NCBI GenBank assembly: GCA_920105805.1
Contig: CAKKTI010000001.1
Coordinates: 310,909-374,908 of the forward strand
From: Condylostoma magnum
Lineage: Eukaryota > Ciliophora > Heterotrichea > Heterotrichida > Condylostomatidae
Length of the DNA stretch: 64,000 bases
Reading direction: 5' to 3'
Shown: positions 52,829 through 64,000 of the stretch, piece by piece
How the letters are laid out: each line of letters starts with the position of its first letter
Position numbering within the stretch: the stretch's first letter is position 1
The notes under the pieces: generated by a model
Databases searched by the model: none
Seen by the model: only the letters and a program-made list of their open reading frames with translations
What the model was told of the DNA's origin: nothing
Program-made: the position numbers and the translations under genes

Positions 52829-53540
52829 TACTTGTGTATTATAATCTAACCTAATAATTTAGTTGCAAGGAATCTGATCTTCTGCTGTATTACTTTAAGT
52901 ATATTCTCAGTCCTCTTGAAGTTAATAGATCTTTAAAAGGTTATTATCCCATCTTACTAACAAAGCTCATCTAGTCAAACATAGGCAGGTTTCCCATTAG
53001 ATCTAAAACAACCTTATTAACTGCGCTAGCTATCCGACGTCTTAGAATCAAAATATATTTATGCAGCCTATGCATGTATTCCTTTAAATCCTTGCTGTAT
53101 TTTGCTAGTACAGGTAGATTTGTTGAAGCTACTTGGAACATATCAAAAAACATTAAACGAAGCCTGTTTCTTTATATAACATTCAAACTTTAATTCTTAT
53201 ATACTTTGAAAAGACACTTTGCTTTCTCTTGATTATTTCCTTCGCCTAAAAGAATAAATAAAACTGAGGTTGAATAAAAGCTAAAATTGCCTGTTTTATC
53301 CTAGAATAAATAAAGAAATACATTAATGTTATTTTGATTCTGCATCATTGTTATATCTAATTTTGTGTCCTTAATAAAAGTTTACAACTATTAAGCATCA
53401 ATTGTATCTTTTTAATTTTATTAAACCATGAAATCGATTACTCTAGTAGCGTTTAAGATACTAATATTCAATAAATTTTCCTTTTTTTAAATTGCTTCCT
53501 CTTCTTGAAATATTTCTCTTTTAGAATAATAACATCCCAT
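52829..53540 (-). CDS. MGC-start protein, 3' end in gap
   Basis: Begins MGCYYSKREIFQEEEAIQKK, a myristoylation/palmitoylation-type start like those of small calcium sensors. A helical body follows (VFLYLFQDKTGNFSFYSTSV, AKCLFKVYKNQSLNVIQRNR), with spacing that loosely suggests degenerate EF-hands; no loop is convincing. TAG 52971-52973 is the first possible stop, but coding-like sequence continues to the gap, so the end is unknown. The start is 17 bp from the divergent Sfi1-like gene. Confidence 0.55.
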
Positions 53541-53557
53541 GATTTATTGTTAATAAA

Positions 53558-54880
53558 ATGGAAATTCCTACAATAGAATAGATGTCATTTTAAAATTTGA
53601 GAGTAATTTAAACATAGGAATTGCTTATAGAGTTAAGCTAGGTTCTAAATCAGCATGGGCAAATACACAATTAAATTCTGAATACTATCGATGAATAATT
53701 AAAACTTAGGCCGACTCATTTACAGTTAGCTGATATGTTATTATAGAATTTGAAAGATAAACACTTAAAATCCGACTCATTATAGTTTTTATAGAACATT
53801 CACTAAGAACTTTTATAGATCTAGGAGAATCAGTCAAAGAAGTGAAAACTTGATAAAGTAGAGTTAAATCAAAAAATTGATAGACTCACTAATCTAATTG
53901 ATAGTTAGTAATCGTGGAATAGACAAAAAATAATAAAGAATATTGATAGATCGAAATAATCCTTAAAAAATTCAACTTTATTCATCTTTAAGCATTTTAG
54001 ACAGGAGAAGCTAAGAAAGGTTATAAGAGAATGGAGATCGGATGTAAAGAAATAAAAGAATTAAAGGCATAAAATGTAATTTGCTCTACTGAATTGGTAG
54101 AAATATAAATTAAAAAGCAATTTTTAGTACTGGAAAACTTAGATATAAATAGAAAATTAAAAAGATATTTAAAATAAGTGAGAAAACATGCAACAAAGTG
54201 TAAAAAACTAAAAAGAGTAACTTAGAAAAATCAAATAAAGGTAAATTTTATATAGAGTTACATCAGTGGAAACTATAAAAGTAGATAAAAGTGATATAGA
54301 GCCTTTCATTAAAAAGGTAAAATAAAAAGACACCTAATAAATTGTAAAGGATATATTATCAGTGGTGGAATTGTAAAATAAAAGCCTGAAGAAGAATATA
54401 GAGGATCTAATATTCCAAAAGAACAAAGATTGCCTAGATATTATATACAAGTTCTAATTATCCCAAAAGGATGGATAAATTGAAACTTTGAATAAGAGGA
54501 TAGATAATATACAAAAAGAGCAGTTTCAATTAAATCATTCATTTTCAATACTACGAGAATAAATAAATAGCGGAAGTCTTTCAATGTCTCATTCATACGA
54601 TTCCAAATTCTACGGAAAATTATAAAAGGTTGAATAACGCATGTAAACAATTGAAAATTGACACACATAAGTAAACCCTAAAAAGCCTTAATCTATTTCT
54701 CCTAAAGTAATAGACATGCATCCAACAAGTAGAATTAACTCAAAAGAAAGAATAATTTCGTGAACAAGTCCTAATAAAAAGTTTAAATCAGATAAATCTT
54801 TACCAAGAAATTAATTTCAGCGGTCTATAATAATATAATCTAGATCAAGAGCAAGATCTACTAAGTATAATAAACAATAA
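53558..54880 (+). CDS. Coiled-coil protein with Sfi1-like repeats (440 aa)
   Basis: Begins MEIPTIEQMSFQNLRVIQ. In the middle are repeats of the Sfi1 type, spaced about 20-25 residues with a bulky hydrophobic-Trp pattern (KLRKVIREWRSDVKKQ, FALLNWQKYKLKSNFQYWKT). In characterised proteins such repeats bind centrin along contractile or basal-body fibres. A coiled coil and a Ser-rich C-terminus (SMSHSYDSKFYGKL, QSRSRARSTKY) follow. Gln codons TAA/TAG are frequent. It ends at TAA 54878-54880, 35 bp from the convergent TTLL stop. The Sfi1 call rests on a pattern seen by eye. Confidence 0.6.
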
Positions 54881-54915
54881 TTTTTTAGTTATATGTTTTA
54901 TTAGGCTACTTCTTA

Positions 54916-57312
54916 TTAGTCGCTTGTAGTTGTTATTATGCCGGTGCTTTACTCTAGCTCATCTTCTCCATTATCCGCCTCAGATCTGCATAAACCACTT
55001 TTTATAATATCTGATAGTATTCCATTTCCATTTATATCAATTAAGTTTACTACTAGTTCTCTTGCTACATTTTTTGAGGTTTTAAATAGCATTTCTTCTA
55101 ATTATTCACATTAGAAATTGCTTAAAACTTAAGCTTTTTGGGAATTTACTAGATCTGTAATTCCCTTATTTTGATAAAGTTGTTTTCTACGTTAAATCAT
55201 TTCATCTAGTCTATGAGACAATTTTTAGTATGATACGTATTAGTCATTTTTCTTAACATTTGACAGTTTTCATATACTGTGAGTGCAAAATTGATCAATT
55301 CCTCTTTTTCACCTGACTTTCAACAATCCATCATCTATTTATTACAGCTTTTCAATAATTCTACTTATATATTCAATCAGTATATCATCCCCTGTAATAA
55401 CTAATTTATCATCCTTTTTATTGCATACCAAACATCCAACGTTTCCTTTAATTTAACTCTTGCATTTCCTGCATTGATTATTTGTTGCAACTAAATTTCT
55501 ATTTTAGCTTTATGACCTAATATTCCTAGTATTTCTTTTATTATAACTTTGTAAATTAGAGGTTATTGGCCTAGGGGGGCAAATATCCTCATCCTTCAGC
55601 ATTTTGTTATACAGAACATGATATATAGTAATGTTGAGTATTCTGTTATTCTAGAAAAAGGCATCATACACATCGGTTCCTTTTGCTGGATAAATCCTTA
55701 TAAAGTTTTTACACCTTTTCTGCTCTTCTAAAATTTCGTATACAACTTCTCTAAACCGGGCAGATTGTATAAGATTAGTTTAGTCTTATCTACTATTTTA
55801 TCTATTGCGATGCAATGCTCCCTATGATCTTAATTTCGCCCTTATTCTATTCCTTGCTCTATTAAACCCTTCTTTTTATCTATCAAAGCTTCTGATCCCA
55901 ACTAAGTTAAATAGATCTGCTATCAAATTTCCTTTAATATTTAAATCTAAAGGTGCATCTGTGGCTAGTGAAGGGGATAGATTGACTTCCAGTAATCAAG
56001 GCTTTAGATTACTATCAATAATAACATCAAACCCAAACAGCTCAAAGCAGTTATTTCTGTGTATTGATAGCTTCTTTATATTTTCAACTACACTGGGCTC
56101 AATGGAAATTAATGACTTGATGATTATGTCATAAATCCTGCTTCATAGTAAATTAGTATCAACCCCTACACTTTCTAGATGCCTGAATAAAGCTGACATA
56201 GACCACTTACTTCCTACATCATCTGATTCAGAGTCATCATTTTATACAAACTTTTCACTCTTTTTGTTTATACTGTAATTAGTCAAATGCATAAATTTAT
56301 TGTTCTTGCTGCCAGGTGCATATTACTCAGTTGCAAATCTGGCTAATCCCTCAGGGTAAATGTAGATTCTTAAAGGGTTGTAACTAGTAACAGCCACATA
56401 GATCCTTAGATCAAACTTAAGCCCATTGATAAGCAGCGGATTATGCAGATACTTACAAATTACAATGTTCTCGTGCAAAGGAACTTCATTTAAATTATCA
56501 ATTAAACTAATTCCTCTTCCCCTGGAGGAAGCAGATGGCTTTATAATCCACATAGAGTACTTTTCCTTATTAAAATGTGCATAAAAGTCAGCGTACTCAT
56601 CAGGCAGCACGTAAGTATCAGGAATGAAGTTGAAATGCTATCTTCCAAATCGTTCCTACATGGCAACTATAGTACTGCATAGCCTATCTTTCCTAGTTAT
56701 TTCATATGAGTTAGGAAAATGGTTTATTTTTTAGTAGTCATTCAGACCTTCATAGTTATAAGGCTTAGCACTACTTCCAATTCAGTGAATGTTTCAGTCA
56801 TGAGAATCTGTGAACCTAAAATCATGAGCTTCTAAAGTACTTCTTACTAGTCTTCCCTCGGTTTTGAAAATCCTGTACATTAGGTCAGATTTGCTGGTAA
56901 ATCTGTTCTTCTGATAATTAGAAGGAGTTGAGTTTTAGGGTAAAAGCTGTTCTTTTTATATAGCTTCAAAGTTTACTAAGGGAGGACGGTAATCTTCCTC
57001 GTGATTTCTGCGATTCTTTTAAGTGAATACTGTTTTTTTAATTTTGTCTTGGTAAATAGCAGATTTTTAATTGTAGAACTGGATAAAATCAGTCGATTAG
57101 CTAGAGTTTAAAGGTACCCCGGCTTTTCCAATTTCTTAAGGGCTTATGCCTCTTCAATTACTTCTAAATGAATCCTATATGCTTTGAAGACGAGTGAAAA
57201 TAGGATTTTCTGTTGTGTTTTATTAAGGGGCAATTGTTACAAAGTTAAATTCTTTTTGTTTATGGGAATATGCCTTGGCTTTTCTACTCATTTTTTGTAT
57301 TGTTTTATCCAT
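54916..57312 (-). CDS. Tubulin tyrosine ligase-like (TTLL) enzyme
   Basis: 798 aa. After a 160-residue N-terminal region comes the TTL ATP-grasp domain: [67 protein letters not shown] and [20 protein letters not shown]. These hold the ATP-binding Lys/Arg and the catalytic Glu-Asn metal site. TTLLs add Glu, Gly or Tyr to tubulin tails in cilia and cortical microtubules; the layout is nearest the TTLL4/5 polyglutamylases. A CxxC...CxxC ribbon ([17 protein letters not shown]) and a helical tail with one EF-like loop (IDINGNGIL) follow. The stop is the tandem TAA TAA, 54916 and 54913. Confidence 0.92.
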
Positions 57313-57406
57313 TTCTAAACGGTATTATGCCTTATATATAATGGTATGCCTACTTTGTATAAAGTTTACTAATGATATGTTTTATTTGAAAATATGCATA
57401 ATAATT

Positions 57407-58363
57407 CTAACTTAGTTTTATGTATTGAAAACAAACCTAATTATATACTGTAAATCAATATTCCAATAAATTATTATGCTAATCGCTCCGATTACGAAAT
57501 GACCTCCATTTTCCTTTATGATACATTCATACAGTTTATCCCCTATCTCTATCAATTGCGTAGTACTTCTACCAGTATTAAGCTGTGGCTCCAACATTGT
57601 TGCATGTATTAGGCATACTTTACACTTGCTAAAACTCCATTTTAGCATAATCAAATAAATAAGTATTTTTATTATTTCCTTCCTTATTTTAACCTCCAAA
57701 GAGAATTATCTGTTTTTCTCCTTGTTCAGAGACATAGTAGCATCCATGTTTGAAAAGAGGAACAGGCATTTCAATATCAAGTTAACTCCAAACTTCCTTA
57801 GAAATAGTGTAAATTTCAACAGTCTAGCTGACCTTTTCCTCAGTAATAATTCCTCCACTTATAAAAATCATGTCTTAGGAAGTACAAACTGCAGCATTCA
57901 TACGTTCTGTATTCAAAGGTAAAATATAATCCCAGTTATCATACTCTAAATTATATCTCTCACACCTACAGTTAGAAGTCATCCCATCCAGAGAGCCACC
58001 GATGGCATATACATAAATACCTAAAATAGCCATAGAGTGTCCAACTCTTGGCTCAAGCATACTTTGTTTTTATGTGATTGTTAAATCTATTTAGTTGAAA
58101 ATATATACATTGTTTACAGGTTATCTTCAACTGTCTCTTGCTTTAGGAATCTAGTTTTAAAATGTGCCACCTGCTATTATTAATTAATGATTCTATAGAT
58201 CAATTAATTCGTTTCATCAAGGTAATTCTTAGCTAATGGGAATAATCTCAAAAGAATGATTGCTCAATCTAAATTTTATTAGTTGATTATCAGATTAGCT
58301 TGAACAGAATAGAGATGGAGGGTTTCCTACATTCCGAGCACCTACACAGCATCCTACTCCCAT
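57407..58363 (-). CDS. Kelch-repeat protein with MGxxCC N-terminus
   Basis: 318 aa. Kelch blades recur with the GG-x-Y/W pattern: MAILGIYVYAIGGSLDG, YDNWDYILPLNTERMNAAV, MIFISGGIITEEKVSQTVEI and IILFGGQNKEGNNKN. They form a beta-propeller usually used for protein contacts. It opens MGVGCCVGARNVG, so N-myristoylation and palmitoylation are plausible. The start is ATG 58363, far upstream of the first standard-code ORF; the stop is TAG 57407-57409. It is 94 bp from the TTLL start and 26 bp from the divergent ATG at 58390. Confidence 0.8.
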
Positions 58364-58389
58364 TGTTTTTATTTGTCTTAGCTGTAAAA

Positions 58390-58816
58390 ATGTTAATGAG
58401 GGAAATATTGTATGAAGATGTTGGTATATTTACGCATAGTGAGTAGATTTTGTATTATTTTAAATAAATTGTAAGCATGAATATTATACTAAAATTAATT
58501 ACATTTTTATTTAGTTAACAATACTCGTTTCATGTTGTTATTATAGTACTTGATTTAGCATAATCTATTTAATAAACCTCAGAATATAATAAAAATGTAG
58601 TTGTAGTAACAAGAAATAAACCATTAAAAAATTTGACTTAATGAGCGTGGGAATCTGCTACATCCTAAGGTAGTAAGAGTCATTAAATAATATATTTATG
58701 AAGGAACTCCACCCATATCAGTATCTGATCCAGAACAGCCAAAAACAGGAGTTTTTGTAAAAAGATATCAATCATTCAGTGATGCCCTTAAGACTAACGA
58801 AGAATCGAATAGTTAA
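58390..58816 (+). CDS. Small hypothetical protein with possible frame break
   Basis: The secure part is the C-terminal reading GNLLHPKVVRVIKQYIYEGT, then VFVKRYQSFSDALKTNEES, ending at TAA 58814-58816. It can start in frame at ATG 58595, where the first codons are ATG TAG TTG TAG TAA CAA (MQLQQQ). Alternatively an ATG at 58390 leads to KNVVVVTRNKPLK, which joins the C-terminal part if one A is removed from the A-run 58626-58631. The second reading fits the 26-bp divergent spacing and gives more protein-like sequence just before the join. No family was recognised. Confidence 0.4.
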
Positions 58817-59831
58817 GTGTAATCATGTTTGTCGGGAAATCGTTTTACTGAATAAAATTATTTCACTTCGCGCTCAAGTATTAATGTATGTGTGCAATCT
58901 AATATGTCTTAATCATTTTAAACCTCATATGCTTTGTTTCTACTGAAAATTAAAATCGTATTATTTTAATAAAAAGTTTCCTGGGATGATAATTACTTAA
59001 TTTACTAAAAGAAAGCTTTTACAATATTAAGGAGAACAAAAATTCTAGAAAATTTACTAATATTATGCTACAAGAAAGTTTTAATATTTCAGCTATATGC
59101 CGAAGATATGCTAGGGAAAACATTTTATCATGAAGCTCGCTTATAAGTCTATACTGTGGCTATATTGGATCTTTCAAAGCTATTGGAGGAGTTCCAATGC
59201 ATTAATACTTAAAGATATTTTAAATATTAAGTGCTTTAAGGGGAACTATTATACCTTTAACTTATTAAAAGTAGTTTATAGTAATTTTACTACTATTTTA
59301 ATCTATACTTTAATAATATTTCAATAAAGTATATAATTATTGATTAAAAGTTTATTATTTTAGTTGGTACTTCATAAGGAAAATTAACTGATGGAATTGT
59401 AAATATTATGATAGTAATATAAGGCTATCTATTATTTATTTTTATTAAATTCCGCACTGAAGTTAAATATAGTTGGTTTAAAATGTTGTTATTTTATAGT
59501 CTTTTTAAACTCATGCAACTAGTTTTAAAGTTAGATACACCATATATTAATGCGAATAATACACTGTCCTGCTTCTATTATATTTATTTATATTACTAAG
59601 TGAATCCTCGTTTAGTAATAAACTGAAATAATCTTATGCATTTGTTCATTGGATTTTACTAACAATTGTAGGTTTTATTTAAAAATCCATTATGATTTGA
59701 TATCTTTTATTCAAACAGTAATTTATATTAATGATATTTTCAGATTTTTAACCTATAATAAGCTAGTAAAAAGCCATAAGTGATTTCAGGTAAAATGAAA
59801 GATTTTCCTAAGTATTTAAATTTTATTATTA
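58817..59831. other. About 1 kb AT-rich, no supported gene
   Basis: The longest stretch without a call. Frames are open on both strands but give low-complexity Ile/Leu/Lys/Phe strings. A 65-residue standard-code ORF at 59130 has no supporting features. Nothing resembling a tRNA, rRNA or repeat was seen. An unrecognised short gene or non-coding RNA could be here. Confidence 0.5.
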
Positions 59832-60389
59832 TTAATTGACATAACCATTATACCGCCCTTATAGATTAGCTTGATTTTGCAGTCTTTCCACCTCTTCATT
59901 AATTTCTTTAGTTTACTACTTATGAAATTTCTTAGTTTTATTTAGATTCTCTATTTGATTCTATAAATCCTTGTAATCTGAAGCTTGAGATTATCTTGAA
60001 ATAGGAATTTAAATATAATCAACTATGTTTTAGTATAGCTCTGATTAATTATCAATTTATTAAATAAGTTTATTTGATTAACATTGGAGCATTGTTTATT
60101 TGTTTTCAATTTCCTAGCCTAAGTTTTCATTTGTGTATGAATTACTGTTCTGTATATTTAGCTCTAGCTCAGATTAAAACTCATTTTGTTTTCTATCTTT
60201 TTCACACTGAAGGCGGGATTGACGCTTAAAATTCTAAATAAATGCATATAGATAATTTGCTACTATTTTTTTTGCCTTTTGCTGATGTCTCTCATCGATT
60301 TGACTTGCTATTTCAGATATGATTTCCTCATATATGATATTTAACTCTTTTGACAATCCACTAACAACTTTTTCTAAGTTTATTTCCAT
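59832..60389 (-). CDS. Coiled-coil protein (185 aa)
   Basis: Begins MEINLEKVVSGLSKELNIIY and is helical throughout, with heptad-like stretches (IISEIASQIDERHQQKAKKI, KEINEEVERLQNQANLQG). There are no cysteine motifs or TM segments. The reading frame ends GYVN at the first of four consecutive TAA triplets (59834 downwards), an unusually emphatic stop. No family was recognised. Gln codons TAA/TAG are dense in the middle third. Confidence 0.6.
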
Positions 60390-60524
60390 TTATTTAAATG
60401 CTGAAATTAGTAAATATGCACCAACTTGCTAACTATACGGAATATAAAACATTACAAAACTTATACAGCTATATATACACTCCTCCCCATTTGAACCTTT
60501 AAATTTCTATACATTTATAATAAA

Positions 60525-61841
60525 ATGGACTTTGCCTAATAATACAAGCTCTTATCTCAAAACCAAGAAAAAGATAACAGAAGTTGAATCATACGATAAT
60601 TATCTCCTTTAAAGCAAGGTTCTCTGAGGCTAAGCACTCTAATCCTCTGCACTACCTACATAGGAATAGGATTTACATGGTTGCCAAATGAGGCAGCAAA
60701 AATAGGCCTTATACCGAGTCTTATAATTATCCTAATATCAGCTTTAATCCACTTACTGTTCTACAGCTGTTTAGCCTACTCCTGTCATAATTTCATGATT
60801 TACGATTATGTTCAACTGGTAAAGGTAAAACTAGGACCAGGAATGAGCTGGCTGACAGAATGATTTCTAATTCTATCAGTATTAGGAATCTCAATCTCTT
60901 ATATGAGCAGCATAGGTGAGTTTTTTATTTCAGTTATTCATTATTTTAATATAATAGATCCTAGATATTTACTATTCATAAGAGGATCTATCATATTTCT
61001 ATTCAATGTTGCTATTTGGCTACCTATATCGTTTAAAGACAAAGTGCCTATAGTTAATTTTATAGGTATAAGTAGTTTATTGGTAATGATTTATTTTACA
61101 ATTTTATTACTCATAGACGCACCTGCGTACCTGGAAAAGCACGCTGATTTTAACAGGGTTTTGTACAGTGCAAGGTATGACAGTTATTTCGACTATGCTT
61201 ATTTTGCTACTACAACTTTTTTTGCTTTTAACGCCTCCCATGATATTCCTTACTCCCTGAGCATATTAGACAGACAAGACTTAAAACGGTCTATGAAGGT
61301 AATTATTTACTCTCTTATACCAGTTAGCTTGTTTTATGCAATTTATACCTTTGGAGGAATAGTAAGAACAAATACAGGGAGTTATAATTATATAATGAGA
61401 CTGAATATTAATCAGGAAGTTGCATCTGGAATTCCTGTAGTAATTGGTACTTTGATAATCTGCTCTTATTTGAGTCTAGCTGTAATTTTATCACTACGGA
61501 CTTTATTTTACACGATAAAACAAGTAATCACTGGTATGGTTATACAGCCTTCAAGATTCCCGTTCTTTTTAATGATCTATATTGCACATGCTTTATGTGT
61601 ATTGATTTCATATAAATTAGTCGGGGTTTCTTACACCTATATAATTCTATAATGCATCATATTGCCGTATTTATCATTTGTGATTCCTACTTTACTGTTC
61701 TTAAAGGCAAGTGATAACTTATTCTATAAGATCTTTGTTGTACTAGTATGCATAGGATCGGTAGTAACTGCTTAATACTACTTTATACTGCATTGCATAG
61801 ATTATTTTGGCTTTTAGATAATTAATAAAAGGTTTAAATAA
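60525..61841 (+). CDS. Amino acid/auxin permease (AAAP, SLC32/36/38-like)
   Basis: 438 aa with about 11 TM helices. After a short soluble N-terminus come LSTLILCTTYIGIGFTWLPN (the AAAP TM1, which binds substrate) and GLIPSLIIILISALIHLLFY. A central YFATTTFFAFNASHDIPYSL stretch and a hydrophobic C-terminal half (GIPVVIGTLIICSYLSLAV) follow. The family exchanges or co-transports neutral amino acids; the substrate is unknown. The stop is TAA 61839-61841, directly abutting the stop of the convergent receptor gene; an earlier in-frame TAG lies at 61815-61817. Confidence 0.85.
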
Positions 61842-64000
61842 CTACGTTTTAATGTTTTGTTGAGATGTTGTTTTAGCTCTATTTTCAGAGTATTAAGTTT
61901 CTCCGTTTTAGTTGGAGCTTATAACATTGTAATTTAATGGTCTTTAGAATACTATCTCTGAGTCTGATATTTAAGGAGATTCTGGCTTAAATGGGGGGAA
62001 ATGTAAATCTGTTATTTTCACATCTTATACAGCCGCTCTTTTTATACAGAAGGATCTGATTATTAATAGTATCATGATAAAACAAGTGCAAGCTGCCATT
62101 GTTAGCATTACTATAAAGCATATTAATGTGGCTTGATCTAAATCAATATCTAGTAACTGTAGGTGAAGGAGTAATAGGGAGAAAAGTATTGTAAAAGTTC
62201 CTAGCTCATAGATAATTTCTTGCGCATCTAGCAATGAGTTAATAAATGGTTTTACAATTATTAAGTAAATTAGCATTAAGGCTTGTAAAATATTGCATAA
62301 TATGACTTAAATTGTAGAATATTTTGATAATAGGATTAATATTAGGCTGTATAATAATCTTCTTACTACAAAAACGAAATAATACAGAGACTTAAGCTGA
62401 GTTTTAGTTGCATTAATACCTACGAACAGAGTATCAAATTTTTAAAGAGTTTGTTTATCATTTTCATTGTTTTAGTACTAAAAATACTTTCTAATTGCTT
62501 AGAATATAATACAAGGGCTTATAACTGCTATTATTAATATCAAGCATCCATATATACTATTCAAAATACTCAAATAACCTTCTAAATTAAAGTTTTCTAG
62601 TTAAATTAATGCAAAAATGGTATATTCTAGATAAGCTTGCAGCCAGTATCTGATGAGTGCATTGTATTAATACTCATTAGAAACTTTAGTTAATATTTTT
62701 AATAAGAAGTTAAATTTTAAGTATTTTAGCAGCTTTGTCAATAGTAAAATTAGCATCATTATTATTATCAAGAATGTCATTTTACCAGTATTATCTATCA
62801 TGTATACACTTTCAATATCTGTTCTTTTTTATAGATCATTTCCACTTGGCCCCTTTTCAATTTCCAAAAAGGTAAAAAGGTTGGGTAGTATATTAAAACT
62901 AAATAAGCCATTGAATATCTATAATATTTAATCATTCAACTCTATATTTAATAATGGTATGAAGGAAATTACCTAGTATGTATTTATAAGTCCTCATAAG
63001 GCTTAAAAATCTCCTGTTACTAAACCATTTACTATGCCTAATCCGGTGAAAATAAACATTAGTATAAATGTAGTATCAAAGACCGTGCTATTTGAGCTGG
63101 ACTATTAATCAAGGTCTTATTCATCCTTCTGATCCTTTTAATCACTGCATTAATTATTTTCATCAAGTTGTAAATTTTCCTTACAACTAATGCATTAATA
63201 TATCGAATCACAAGTAAGGCATGAATCTTAGCATTCTTTACATACTTCATCTTCTTTAAAATAGCCATTTTCACAGACTAAACTCTAGTCTTAAGGGCAT
63301 TTTACGCTATTGTTATCCGAAATATAACAAGAATCCAGGCATTAATCAGGACAAGGCTTACACTGTTCCTATACTAATATATATCCAGTAACACATACAC
63401 AAATTCCATATTAATCAGGAGTAAAATTGTTATATTTACAAGCTTAACAATAATCCTCACTTAAACACGTCTCGCACATAGAGTTACACTAAGTGCATTC
63501 TCCTTCATCATTTAAATATTTTGAGCCTTCACATTTGCATTTATTCAAACTATAATCATATATAAACCCTTCTTCACAATTGCAAATGATTTAGTTATCT
63601 TCACTTACATTACAATCTGAACTTGAGCAAAGATCGTCACATAAAACGCATTCATCCTTAACACTATCATAGTAATATCTTTCTTTACAAATGCAAAGGT
63701 TATTTTACTGTAATGTGTTAGGCTTACATTATAAACATTAACCATAATTATCACATTCCTTGCATAGTTAGCCACACTTTTCACAGTACTCGGAGTCAAA
63801 GGGATAATAGCCTATTTTGCATTCAATGCAAACAAACTTGATGGAACATTCACAATTTAAAGGGCATAAAATTAAGGATTATTGTAAATGGTAATCCTCT
63901 GCTTATTATACAGTAGTAATAAAAGATTAATTTGTATAAAAGTGGCTAAAAATTATATCTGCGGACAAATAATCTTGGATATAATCAGCAAATTTTAATT
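61842..64000 (-). CDS. Cysteine-rich multipass receptor, 5' part beyond the window
   Basis: The first visible 320 residues are furin/growth-factor-receptor-like cysteine modules (CECSIKFVCIECKIGYYPFD, CKECQDSCLTCDSIYQC). About nine TM helices follow, including FILMFIFTGLGIVNGLVTG, MTFLIIIMMLILLLTKLL, FTILFSLLLLHLQLL and IVMLTMAACTCFIMILLIIR. A roughly 65-residue cytosolic tail ends at TAG 61842-61844. Cys-rich ectodomain plus polytopic C-terminus is a common ciliate architecture; a sensory or TRP-like role is unproven. The frame is open to 64000, so the start is outside. Standard-code ORFs at 63059 and 63605 are shifted shadows. Confidence 0.8.

Noticed and set aside
59130-59327. 65-aa plus-strand ORF in the 1-kb gap
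   Set aside because: Low-complexity Ile/Leu/Tyr composition, no conserved feature, and nothing fixes its ends.
62025-62276. Stand-alone 83-aa membrane protein
   Set aside because: It is the last TM pair of the larger Cys-rich multipass receptor, continuous in frame through TAA/TAG/TGA codons upstream and down to TAG 61842.

Overview
The window reads as nuclear DNA of a ciliate with a reassigned genetic code. Long conserved reading frames are interrupted by in-frame TAA and TAG where glutamine belongs and by TGA where tryptophan belongs. For example, the Gln of an ABC-transporter LSGGQ signature is TAG (43470-43472), and the residue after the K+ channel TVGYGD filter is TGA. Yet every gene end I could place by homology or by a close neighbour is TAA or TAG; none is TGA. 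UAA/UAG therefore mean both Gln and stop. That excludes the karyorelict code (UGA as the only stop) and best matches the context-dependent code described for the heterotrich Condylostoma (NCBI table 28). AT richness and 100-N scaffold gaps (2847-2946, 52729-52828) fit a draft assembly. The species is not determined here.

Layout. 1-3.3 kb: a cysteine-rich surface receptor with a 183-bp tandem repeat. 3.3-9.9 kb: a small ORF, a membrane protein, a cyclic-nucleotide-gated-type K+ channel, ribosomal protein uL2, a protein with a UBA-like stretch and an RBR E3 ligase. 9.97-14.6 kb: a Na+/H+-exchanger-like protein with a cNMP-binding domain, a multipass protein and a CIMIP2/FAM166 ciliary microtubule inner protein. 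14.6-28.2 kb: one uninterrupted 4,529-residue HYDIN gene for the ciliary central apparatus. 28.2-38.2 kb: an RS/zinc-knuckle protein, a secreted Gln-rich protein, a TRP-like channel, ATG8, a secretory cyclophilin and two unidentified conserved-looking proteins. 38.2-47.7 kb: poorly resolved coding sequence, a coiled-coil protein, BolA, an ABCC transporter, a 1-Cys peroxiredoxin, membrane proteins and tRNA-Met(CAT). 47.9-64 kb: small proteins (three with N-myristoylation-type starts), a long coiled coil, an MFS transporter, an Sfi1-like coiled coil, a TTLL tubulin ligase, a kelch protein, an amino-acid permease and a second cysteine-rich multipass receptor running off the right edge.

Gene packing is extreme. 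Divergent start codons are 16-26 bp apart, tandem genes are 14-46 bp apart, and some convergent genes abut or share their stop codons. Because no codon is always a stop, ordinary ORF finding fails here. I assigned frames by reading through TAA/TAG/TGA and checking that start and stop were in register. Several genes bear on cilia (HYDIN, CIMIP2, TTLL, the Sfi1-like protein). The others are housekeeping, transport and signalling genes in no obvious functional order. I saw no mobile element, CRISPR array or virus-like segment.
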